Shown: positions 16,402-24,178 of the stretch, one piece after another
How the letters are laid out: each line of letters opens with the position of its first letter
Numbering within the stretch: position 1 is the first letter of the stretch
DNA from: Roseovarius indicus
Lineage (GTDB): Bacteria; Pseudomonadota; Alphaproteobacteria; Rhodobacterales; Rhodobacteraceae
Assembly: GCF_008728195.1 (NCBI RefSeq)
Contig: NZ_CP031598.1
Location: forward strand, 3,038,001-3,102,000
Direction: 5' to 3'
Length of the DNA: 64,000 bases
Notes under the pieces: model-generated
The model's database searches: none
Told to the model about the DNA's origin: nothing
What the model saw: the letters and a program-made list of their open reading frames with translations, nothing else
Translations under genes and position numbers: made by a program

Positions 16402-17679
16402 TCAGATCGCCTCGAACTGGGCGGCCTGCCGGGCGTTCCAGCGCACCGTCAGGTGATAGCCGTCCTCGTCCTGGGCCTCGTCCTCGACCAGGCCCTTTTC
16501 GAAGAGCCAGGCGCGCCGCCGCCCGTCGTCGAAGCCCAGGTGCAGCACCTCGACCGAGGTCACGCCGGCGATCTCTTCCTTGATCGCCTCGACCACGTCG
16601 CCGATCCCCTCACCGGTCACGGCCGACATAAGGTAAACATTGTCTGAACGGCCGGCGCGATTTTCGAGCACCAGGCGCGCCTCGGTCTCGACGCGGTCGA
16701 TCTTGTTCCACAGCTCGATCTGCGGCACTTCCTTCTGCACGCCGAGGCTTTCGAGGATCGCGGCGACATCGGCCGCCTGTTCCTCGCTCTCGGGGTGCGA
16801 GATGTCGCGGACATGGACGATCAGGTCGGCCGCCGTCACCTCTTCCAGCGTCGCGCGGAAGGCCGCGACCAGCTCGGTGGGCAGGTTCGAGATGAAGCCC
16901 ACCGTATCGGACAGAATGACTTCCGGACCGTTACCGGGCAGTTCGATCTTGCGCATCGTCGGGTCGAGCGTGGCGAAAAGCATGTCCTTCGCCATCACGT
17001 CGGCCCCGGTCATCCGGTTGAAGAGCGTCGACTTGCCGGCGTTGGTATAGCCCACCAGCGCCACGATGGGGAACGGCACCTTGGCGCGGGCCGCGCGGTG
17101 CAGGCTGCGGGTCTTCACGACCTTTTCGAGCTGGCGTTTCAGCCGCACGAGCTGTTCGTCGATGGCGCGGCGGTCGGCCTCGATCTGGGTCTCGCCGGGG
17201 CCGCCGACGAAGCCGAGCCCGCCGCGCTGGCGTTCGAGGTGGGTCCAGGCGCGGACGAGGCGGGTGCGTTGATAGGACAAGGCCGCCATCTCGACCTGCA
17301 GCACACCCTCGCGGGTGGCGGCGCGGTCGCTGAAGATCTCGAGGATCAGCCCCGTCCGGTCGAGCAGCTTCACCTTGAGGTCTTTCTCGAGGTTGCGCTG
17401 CTGCACCGGCGTGACCGGCCCGTCGACCAGCAGAAGCTCGACCTCCTCGGCCTCGATCAGTGCCTGCAGCTCTTGAAGCTTGCCCTTGGAGAAGAGCGTG
17501 CCCGGGTGCGGCTGGCGCAGGCGCACCACGTTCGAGCCGCACACCTGAAGCCCCGGCAACGCATGTGCCAGGGCAACGGCTTCTTCCAGCGCGTAGGCCG
17601 GGTCACGCGCGTCGGCGTCCCCGGGAATATCCGGATGCACCACCCAGGCGCGGGTGGCGGCGGTGTCAGTCTGGGTCAC
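16402..17679 (-). CDS. hflX: Ribosome-associated GTPase HflX
   Basis: 425 residues from a GTG at 17679. HflX splits stalled 70S ribosomes. The N-terminal HflX domain includes GTLFSKGKLQEL and LLDRTGLILEIFSDRA; the coiled coil ERQRGGLGFVGGPGETQIE leads into the G domain: G1 GYTNAGKSTLF near residue 213, G3 DTVGFI near residue 261, G4 NKID near residue 330. It starts 12 bases after the hfq stop on the same strand, the usual hfq-hflX pair. Confidence 0.96.
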   Translation of the reverse strand: MTQTDTAATRAWVVHPDIPGDADARDPAYALEEAVALAHALPGLQVCGSNVVRLRQPHPGTLFSKGKLQELQALIEAEEVELLLVDGPVTPVQQRNLEKDLKVKLLDRTGLILEIFSDRAATREGVLQVEMAALSYQRTRLVRAWTHLERQRGGLGFVGGPGETQIEADRRAIDEQLVRLKRQLEKVVKTRSLHRAARAKVPFPIVALVGYTNAGKSTLFNRMTGADVMAKDMLFATLDPTMRKIELPGNGPEVILSDTVGFISNLPTELVAAFRATLEEVTAADLIVHVRDISHPESEEQAADVAAILESLGVQKEVPQIELWNKIDRVETEARLVLENRAGRSDNVYLMSAVTGEGIGDVVEAIKEEIAGVTSVEVLHLGFDDGRRRAWLFEKGLVEDEAQDEDGYHLTVRWNARQAAQFEAI

Positions 17680-17691
17680 TCAACCCCCGTA

Positions 17692-17937
17692 TCAGGATGA
17701 CGAGGAGTCATCCCCGTCATACAGGTTTACCGGCTGCGACGGCATGATGGTCGAGACCGCATGCTTGTAGACAAGCTGCGACTGACCATCCCGGCGCAGA
17801 AGGATGCAAAAATTGTCAAACCAGGTGATCACGCCCTGAAGCTTCACACCATTGATCAGGAAAACCGTTACAGGAATCTTGGTCTTGCGGACCTGATTCA
17901 GAAATGCGTCCTGCAGATTTTGTCGATCTGTCGCCAT
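17692..17937 (-). CDS. hfq: RNA chaperone Hfq
   Basis: 81 residues. Hfq is a ring-shaped hexamer that pairs small RNAs with mRNAs. The Sm1 motif ([24 protein letters not shown] in two parts) and Sm2 motif [11 protein letters not shown] are complete, and the opening [17 protein letters not shown] is canonical. The short acidic/serine tail (YDGDDSSSS) is typical of alphaproteobacteria. It precedes hflX and follows trkH after a 131-base gap, which probably holds its promoter. Confidence 0.97.
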   Translation of the reverse strand: MATDRQNLQDAFLNQVRKTKIPVTVFLINGVKLQGVITWFDNFCILLRRDGQSQLVYKHAVSTIMPSQPVNLYDGDDSSSS

Positions 17938-18068
17938 CGTTATATTGCCTTTGTTCTTGCGACGCCGCGGATCGGCGCGTCCCTCTCCCTCGGCCGAGTA
18001 TGAATTGGCACGTTCCGAGTTTCCACCCTAAAATTCAACCCGTTGCAAGGGGCAATCGTGTACCCGTA

Positions 18069-19601
18069 TCAATAGCGCCACAGGGAGGGATTGAAGAGCG
18101 CGATGATGGCCAGCGTTTCAAGCCGCCCGAGCGCCATCGCGCCGCAGAAGACGAACTTCGCCGCCGCGCTGAGCTCCATCAGGCTGATGGGCACCTCGCC
18201 GGCGATCTGTGTCAGGGGCCCGGTTGTCGAGAGCGAGGCGATGGCCAGCACGGTGGCAGATTCGAAATCGATGCCCAGACCGGCGAAGATCACGGTGATC
18301 AGCGCCAGCGAGACCGCGAAGAGCATGAAGAAGATCCAGGCGATGAACGCGCCCTCGCGCCGGATGCGGCGGCTGGCCTGCCCTGCCCCGCTGATCGAGG
18401 ACGGGTGCACCAGCTTCTCCATCTCGCGCCGCCCGCTGAGGTAGAGCGCGTAGACCCGCAGCAGCTTGACCCCGCCCGCCGTCGTCGCGACGCCGCCGCC
18501 CACCACCGACAGCCCCATCAGGATCAGCCCCGGCGTGCCGAGGCCGGACCAGCCGCGCGCCTGCTCCCACGCGACGCTTTCGAAGCCGGTGGTCGACAGG
18601 AACGAGAGCACGGTGAACATGCCCCCCCAGAGGGCCGAGACCGCCTCGCGGAAATTCTCGATCTCGTCGACATCGAAGGCCGCCACCCAGTGCCGCAGGA
18701 ACAGCAGGACCGGCACGCCCAGCACCAGCGCGATGCCGATGCGGAATTCCGGGTCGCCCCAGAGGCCGGTCTCGGAGGTCGTGGTCGTGTCGGAGGAGAA
18801 GGTCAGCCGCGACAGGCCGAAGAGCATGAAGAGAAAGATGATCCCCTCGCCGGCGACGCCGCTTTGCGCCTCGGGCACGCCCACCAGCGGGGTGATGCCG
18901 CTGGTCGCCATGGTCGACATGGCATGCATGATCGCCACCAGCGGCCGGTCGCCGGCGATCAGCAACAGCATCCAGATCGCCGCCGTGAGGCCGGTATAGA
19001 CCGGGAAAAGATGCGCGGTGAACTGCGCGATCCGCCGGGCGGAGGAGGCCCGGCGGAACCGGTCGAGGCGCTGCGCATCCTGCCCCGGCTCGGCCCGGGC
19101 GGTGACCTCGAACCCGCCAAGGTGCAGCGGCGCCAGAACCGCCGCCGCCGAGATCCAGACCAGCAGACCGCCCAGCCAGCCGACCATGCCGCGCCACAGA
19201 TGCAGGCTTCCGGTCAGCCGCCCGGGTTCGGAAAAGAGGGTCGCGCCGGTGGTCGTCAGCGACGAGACCATTTCCACGTAGGCGTTAAGAAAGCTGGTCG
19301 TCTGGACGCCCTCGTAGAACGGCAGCGCCAGGAAGAAGGGCAACAGCGTGTAGGTCAGGAAGAGCGACAGCAGGTTCTGCAGGTCGGAGGCATCGCGCCG
19401 TACCTGCCCCGACATGGCCAGCCCCACCACCATGACCAGCGCCAGCCCCAGCAGGCCGGAATAGAAGAACGAGCGCGCGATCGTGTGATCCTGCTGCACC
19501 AGCGCATGCAGCGCGGGCACGAACATGGCGATGGAGAAGATGCCGGTCAGCAGCAGGACCAGCGGAAGGCTCAGGATGCGCTCGCCCGGGGTCATCGCCA
19601 T
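18069..19601 (-). CDS. trkH: Trk potassium uptake membrane subunit TrkH
   Basis: 510 residues with about 10 hydrophobic segments plus the short pore loops of the SKT fold. Selectivity loops are visible as SSLTTTGATLF near residue 116, MSTMATSGITPL near residue 230, FLSTTGFESV and LSTTGPL near residue 465, each with the conserved glycine. Together with TrkA it imports K+ driven by the proton gradient. The ATG directly follows the trkA stop with no gap. Confidence 0.95.
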   Translation of the reverse strand: MAMTPGERILSLPLVLLLTGIFSIAMFVPALHALVQQDHTIARSFFYSGLLGLALVMVVGLAMSGQVRRDASDLQNLLSLFLTYTLLPFFLALPFYEGVQTTSFLNAYVEMVSSLTTTGATLFSEPGRLTGSLHLWRGMVGWLGGLLVWISAAAVLAPLHLGGFEVTARAEPGQDAQRLDRFRRASSARRIAQFTAHLFPVYTGLTAAIWMLLLIAGDRPLVAIMHAMSTMATSGITPLVGVPEAQSGVAGEGIIFLFMLFGLSRLTFSSDTTTTSETGLWGDPEFRIGIALVLGVPVLLFLRHWVAAFDVDEIENFREAVSALWGGMFTVLSFLSTTGFESVAWEQARGWSGLGTPGLILMGLSVVGGGVATTAGGVKLLRVYALYLSGRREMEKLVHPSSISGAGQASRRIRREGAFIAWIFFMLFAVSLALITVIFAGLGIDFESATVLAIASLSTTGPLTQIAGEVPISLMELSAAAKFVFCGAMALGRLETLAIIALFNPSLWRY

Positions 19602-20978
19602 CTAGAAGAAATCGATCGAGACCTGCAGCAGCTGCTCGACCCGGGCGACATCGGCCGCCAGCGCGAAGATCACCACCACGTCGCCCGCCTCGATCCTCAT
19701 GCCGCCGGTGGGCTTCACGATCTCGCCGTCCTTCTGCACCCCGCCGACCAGCACGCCCTCGGGAAAGTCGATATCCCGGATCGCCGCGCCGGCGATGTTC
19801 GAGGTCGACATGACCTCGGCCTCGATCACCTCGGCCTCGGCATCGCCGATGGAATAGACGGCGTGCACCCGGCCATGCCGGATATGCCGCAGGATCGAGC
19901 TGACGGTCGTGGCGCGCGGGTTGATATAGGCGTCGATGCCCAGCGGCTCCATCAGCGGCAGCAGTGTCGGGTCGTTGATCAGCGCGATGGCATAGTCACA
20001 GCCCTCGGCCTTGGCCCGGACAGAGGCCAGCATGTTGGTCTTGTCGTCGTCGGTCACCGCGAGGATGGCGTCGGCGCGCGAGATCCCGGCCTCGGTCAGC
20101 AGCGTCGAATCGAGCCCGTCGCCATTCAGGACGATGGTCCGCTCCAGCGCGTCGGCTGCGCGTTCGGCACAGCGGCGGTCGCGCTCGATCATCTTGGTGC
20201 GGCTCTTGCGGCCGCGTTTTTCCAGCGATTGCGCCACGGCCAGGCCGATATTGCCGCCGCCGACGATCACCAGCCGCTCCTGCTTGTGCTCGGACTTGCC
20301 GAAGACCTCGAGCGTGCGGGGGATATCCTCGACCGGGGCGAAGACATAGGCCTCATCATGGGCGAAAAGCTGGTCGCCCGCTTCCGGCGCGAAGAGCCGC
20401 CCGTCGCGGCGGATGCCCACCACGACGACCCGCAGGGTGGAAAAGAGGTCGTTGAGCTGCCGGAGCGGGGTGTTCAGAACCGGGCAATCCTCGTCCAGCC
20501 GGAGCCCCATGAGCTGGCCCTTGTTGCCCAGGAACATCTCGGTGTCGAAGGCCGCGGGCGCCGCCAGCCGTTGCAGGGCGGCGTCGGCCACCTCGCGCTC
20601 GGGGCTGATGACCACGTCGATGGGCATGTGGTCGCGGCGGTAGAGGTCGGAATAGATCGCGTCGAGATAGGACTGGCTGCGCAGGCGGGCGATCTTGCGC
20701 TGGATGGAAAAGACCGAATGCGCGACCTGGCAGGTGACCATGTTCACCTCGTCCGAATAGGTCGCGGCGATGATCATGTCGGCATCGCGCGCCCCGGCCC
20801 GGTCGAGCACGTCGGGGTAGCTGGCGAAGCCGTTGATCCCCTGCACGTCCAGCGTTTCGGCGGCCCGGCGGACAAGGTCGGCGTTGTTGTCGACCACCGT
20901 GACGTCGTTCTTCTCGCCGCTCAGATGGCGGGCGATCTGCCAGCCCACCTGGCCGGCCCCGCAGATGATGACCTTCAT
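19602..20978 (-). CDS. trkA: Trk system potassium uptake regulatory subunit TrkA
   Basis: 458 residues, cytosolic. Two RCK halves: each has an NAD-binding TrkA_N domain (GAGQVGWQIARHL at residue 6; GGGNIGLAVAQSLE near residue 238) and a TrkA_C domain (ending near 215 and at the C terminus). It binds nucleotides and gates TrkH. First gene of trkA-trkH; the region upstream is shared with the divergent Hint gene. Confidence 0.95.
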   Translation of the reverse strand: MKVIICGAGQVGWQIARHLSGEKNDVTVVDNNADLVRRAAETLDVQGINGFASYPDVLDRAGARDADMIIAATYSDEVNMVTCQVAHSVFSIQRKIARLRSQSYLDAIYSDLYRRDHMPIDVVISPEREVADAALQRLAAPAAFDTEMFLGNKGQLMGLRLDEDCPVLNTPLRQLNDLFSTLRVVVVGIRRDGRLFAPEAGDQLFAHDEAYVFAPVEDIPRTLEVFGKSEHKQERLVIVGGGNIGLAVAQSLEKRGRKSRTKMIERDRRCAERAADALERTIVLNGDGLDSTLLTEAGISRADAILAVTDDDKTNMLASVRAKAEGCDYAIALINDPTLLPLMEPLGIDAYINPRATTVSSILRHIRHGRVHAVYSIGDAEAEVIEAEVMSTSNIAGAAIRDIDFPEGVLVGGVQKDGEIVKPTGGMRIEAGDVVVIFALAADVARVEQLLQVSIDFF

Positions 20979-21528
20979 GGACGCCCCTTGAGCTGTCGTC
21001 GGGGTTTTTGAATGACAGAAGGGCGCATGGGGGTCAATTGCCTTTGCCCCCGGGCGACGTGGCGGCGCCGGGGCAGCGCGCCGATGCCCGGTTTCCGGGT
21101 GATCCGTCTGCCTGGCAGTGGTTTTTCACCCCGGCCGGCGGGCGGGGCTGGACCGTGGACAACGGCAGGTTTCTTAACGGCGCGTCTGGCGGTTGACCGG
21201 CGCGGGGCGCGAAAGGGGCGGCGAATCATGGTTAATTCGCTGATTTATCTGCCGATTCCGATGTCGGTATAACGTCGGTATTTTGTCGGTATCACGTCGG
21301 TGTCGAGATCGGCCCGACCGCGGGTTCATGTGGCGTTCGGTGCCGGCCGCCACGAGATGTTGTGAGCCGCGCAACAGGCCCGCGCGCCGCCCGCTCCGGC
21401 GGGTCATTTCGAATTGTCGACAGTCTCCCCCGGATCGCCACGGTTTCCCGCCGGTGAGCACCAGCCGTACCGTTACGCCCCGCCTTCAGACCGCGGCGCG
21501 GCCGCATTTTCCGGAAGGAGCGACACCA
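20979..21528. other. Divergent intergenic region between trkA and the Hint gene
   Basis: A 550-base stretch without a supported gene. It holds an inverted repeat GCGAAT/ATTCGC at 21221-21240, the four-unit direct repeat at 21263-21306 and a ribosome site (GGAAGGAG) before the Hint start. Open frames here have no recognisable content. Confidence 0.6.
21263..21306 (+). repeat. Four tandem 11-bp direct repeats, GTCGGTATNNN
   Basis: Units start at 21263, 21274, 21285 and 21296: GTCGGTATAAC, GTCGGTATTTT, GTCGGTATCAC, GTCGGTGTCGA. The first seven or eight bases are constant and the last three vary. An 11-bp pitch is one helical turn and is the spacing of binding sites for PhoB/OmpR-type regulators. 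It lies about 220 bases before the Hint gene and 285 bases before trkA on the other side. Confidence 0.75.
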
Positions 21529-22638
21529 ATGGGCGCAAACAACACACCTATTCCCGATCTCATCGAGATTTCCGGCATCACCGTGAACACCACCTACACC
21601 GTGGATGGCAGCGGCGGCGGCACGATCTACGGCGTGATCGACAATGCCACCTACACCGATGACGAGGCCGGCAACACCAGCACCCATATCGAACAGCTCA
21701 ACGAGACCACGGATGCCGACCAGGGCGTGCTCACGATCGACGGGGTGGAGTACAGTATCGAGCTTGTCACCCCCACCGGCGACCCGGCCGGCGACGTGAC
21801 CTACAGCCTGTCAGACGGCACCGGCGGCACGATTGCGGGCAATGGCGACGACAGCAACATCACCTTCATCGTGGCGACACCCACGGGCGGGGGTGCGACG
21901 CGCTACTTTGCCCTGATGGATGACAGCGTCGGCGATGTGGACGGGATCAACGCGCTCTCCACCGGCAATCTCGATTACGACCCGGCGGGCGACGACGTGA
22001 TGATCGATGTCGAGCAGAACAACGCCCAGACGGTGGTGTGTTTCTGCGCCGGCACCCTGATCGAGACGCCCGAAGGGCTGCGGGCGGTGGAAACGCTGCG
22101 GCCCAATGACCTTGTCTCGACGCTGGACCGGGGCGCGCAGCCGATCCTCTGGACCAGCGTGCGCCGCGTCGGGGCAGACCGGTTGCAGGCCCTGCCGCGC
22201 CAGCGCCCGGTGCGGATCGTGGCGGGGGCGCTGGGGCCCGGCCTGCCCGAACGCGACCTCTATGTCTCGCCCCAGCACCGGATCCTTCTGCGCTCGAAGA
22301 TCGCCGCGCGGATGTTCGGCCATGCCGAGGTGCTGGTACCCGCGATCAAGCTGACCCCCCTGCCCGGCGTCGAGCAGGTTCTGCCCGAGGGGCCGGTCGC
22401 CTATCATCACTTCCTGTGCCGCCGGCACGAGATCGTCCGGGCCGAGGGGCTGCCCTGCGAGACGCTGCTGCGGGCCGAGCAGACGGTGTTGTCGCTGTCG
22501 GATCAGGCGCGCAAGGCCTGGGCGCTTCTGCGCGGCGCGGGGCAAGGGCCCGCGCGGCCGGTCCAGGGGAGACGGGCCAGCATCGAAAGCCTCGTGCAGC
22601 GGCATGTGAAGAACCGCAAGCCGCTGATCTTCGGTTGA
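21529..22638 (+). CDS. Hint-domain (Hedgehog/intein-type) secreted protein
   Basis: 369 residues. ATG chosen for the ribosome site GGAAGGAGCGACACCA. The first ~165 residues are rich in T, G and D with no charge clusters and no classical signal peptide (MGANNTPIPDLIEIS...), like surface or type-I-exported proteins. A Hint domain follows from C171: VVCFCAGTLIETPEGLRAVE, then YVSPQHRILLR with the conserved histidine, and a C-terminal basic tail. Hint domains of this Hint_2 type are abundant in Rhodobacterales exoproteins; whether they self-cleave is unknown. The gene lies alone, opposite in strand to the trk and ntr genes it separates. Confidence 0.82.
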   Translation: MGANNTPIPDLIEISGITVNTTYTVDGSGGGTIYGVIDNATYTDDEAGNTSTHIEQLNETTDADQGVLTIDGVEYSIELVTPTGDPAGDVTYSLSDGTGGTIAGNGDDSNITFIVATPTGGGATRYFALMDDSVGDVDGINALSTGNLDYDPAGDDVMIDVEQNNAQTVVCFCAGTLIETPEGLRAVETLRPNDLVSTLDRGAQPILWTSVRRVGADRLQALPRQRPVRIVAGALGPGLPERDLYVSPQHRILLRSKIAARMFGHAEVLVPAIKLTPLPGVEQVLPEGPVAYHHFLCRRHEIVRAEGLPCETLLRAEQTVLSLSDQARKAWALLRGAGQGPARPVQGRRASIESLVQRHVKNRKPLIFG

Positions 22639-22688
22639 GGCCCGGGCGGCCTGCTGTCGGCTCCGATTGGGGTCCAATCGGACCGGCA

Positions 22689-22758
22689 GTCGGAATTTTT
22701 CAAAAATTCCGACCCGGAAAATTCATATTTTCCGGGTCGTTTTCTTTACAAGAAAACG
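22689..22758. repeat. Triple-hairpin intergenic element, copy B
   Basis: Same architecture as copy A. Stem 1 is 12 bp (22689-22700 with 22702-22713, 1-base loop), stem 2 is 12 bp (22711-22722 with 22727-22738, loop TCAT), stem 3 is 9 bp CGTTTTCTT/AAGAAAACG at 22738-22758. Neighbouring stems overlap by one to three bases. It lies between the convergent Hint gene and ntrX and may terminate both. Confidence 0.85.
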
Positions 22759-22773
22759 GCGCCGCGCAGGGCC

Positions 22774-24171
22774 TCAGCCCGCGTCCTCGGTCTCGGACTG
22801 TTTCACGCCCTTGTTGCCCGTCACCACGCCGAGGCTCTTCAGCTTGCGGTGCAGCGCGCTGCGTTCCATGCCGACGAACTCGGCCGTGCGGCTGATATTG
22901 CCGCCGAAACGGTTGATCTGGGTGAGCAGGTATTCCCGTTCGAAAGCCTCGCGCGCCTCGCGCAGGGGCATGGTGGCCACGGTCCCCGACAGCACCACGC
23001 GCCCCTCTTCCGCCGGGGCCTGGGTTTCGCCCGGCAGTTCCTTCGACTCGATCTCGCCGCTGCTGTCGCCGAGGATCAGCACGCGTTCGATCACGTTGCG
23101 CAGCTGGCGGACGTTGCCGGGCCAGCTCATCGTCTGCAGAAGCGCGCTGGCCTCGCCGCTGATCTTGCGCAGCGGCAGGCCCTGCTCGCGGTTCAGTACC
23201 TCGATGAAATGCCTGGCCAGCTCCGGCACGTCCTCGCGCCGTTCCTCGAGGCTGGGCACGGTGATCGGCACCACGTTCAGCCGGTGATAGAGCTCGCGGC
23301 GGAAGCGGTCGGCGGCGATCTGGGCCTCGAGGTTGCGGCTGGTGGAGGAAATGACGCGCAGATCGACCTGCACCTTGTCCGAGCCGCCGACGCGCAGGAA
23401 GGTCTGGTCGACCAGCACCCGCAGGATCTTGGACTGGGTGCCGAGCGGCATGTCGGCCACCTCGTCGAAATAGATCACCCCGCCATTGGCCTCTTCCAGG
23501 AGGCCCGGCTCGACGCCCCGCTCGTCGCTTTCGCGGCCGAAGAGCACCTCTTCCATCCGTTCCGGCTCGATCGAGGCACAGCTCACCGAGACGAACGGCC
23601 CCTCGGCCCGGTTGGAATGGGCGTGAATGTAGCGCGCGGCCAGTTCCTTGCCGGAGCCGGCGGGCCCGGTCAGCATCACCCGGCCGTTCGACTTGGTCAC
23701 CTTGTCGAGCTGGCTGACCAGCGTGCGGAAGGCGGGGCTTTGGCCCAGCATCTCCGACGGCTCGGCGCCGCGGCGCTTGAGCGCGATATTCTCGCGGCGC
23801 AGGCGGCTGGTTTCCATGCCACGACGGATGACGACCAGCAGCTGGTCGATGTTGAAGGGCTTCTCGATGAAGTCATAGGCGCCCTGCTTGATGGCGGCGA
23901 CGGCGATCTCGATATTGCCGTGGCCCGAGATGATGACGACGGGCACGTCCGGGTAATCGCGCTTGACGGTCTTGAGGATATCGATCCCGTCCATGTTGCT
24001 GTCCTTGAGCCAGATATCGAGGATCAGCAGCGCCGGCGGCTCCTGCCCGATCGAGGCCATGGCCTCGTCGGAATTGCCCGCAAGCCGGGTGGTGAATCCC
24101 TCGTCCTCGAGGATGTCGGAGATCAGTTCCCGTATGTCTCTTTCGTCGTCAACGATCAGGATATCGCTCAT
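22774..24171 (-). CDS. ntrX: Nitrogen-response regulator NtrX
   Basis: 465 residues. Receiver domain at 1-120 with DD at 9-10 and the phosphoacceptor aspartate in LLILDIWL near residue 54; AAA+ domain from about 145 with Walker A GPAGSGKE and Walker B GGVIYFDEVADM; C-terminal Fis-type HTH (NISRTAEFVGMERSALHRKL). The loop that normally reads GAFTGA in sigma-54 activators is replaced by ESDERGVEPG, so it is unlikely to work through RpoN. Partner kinase NtrY is 7 bases upstream. In related bacteria NtrYX senses redox and nitrogen status. Confidence 0.94.
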   Translation of the reverse strand: MSDILIVDDERDIRELISDILEDEGFTTRLAGNSDEAMASIGQEPPALLILDIWLKDSNMDGIDILKTVKRDYPDVPVVIISGHGNIEIAVAAIKQGAYDFIEKPFNIDQLLVVIRRGMETSRLRRENIALKRRGAEPSEMLGQSPAFRTLVSQLDKVTKSNGRVMLTGPAGSGKELAARYIHAHSNRAEGPFVSVSCASIEPERMEEVLFGRESDERGVEPGLLEEANGGVIYFDEVADMPLGTQSKILRVLVDQTFLRVGGSDKVQVDLRVISSTSRNLEAQIAADRFRRELYHRLNVVPITVPSLEERREDVPELARHFIEVLNREQGLPLRKISGEASALLQTMSWPGNVRQLRNVIERVLILGDSSGEIESKELPGETQAPAEEGRVVLSGTVATMPLREAREAFEREYLLTQINRFGGNISRTAEFVGMERSALHRKLKSLGVVTGNKGVKQSETEDAG

Positions 24172-24178
24172 TTGAACC

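Noticed and set aside
17904..21011. A 1035-residue plus-strand open frame across trkA and trkH
   Set aside because: It is antisense to two well-supported genes and consists of H, R, Q, D-rich sequence typical of GC-rich shadow frames.
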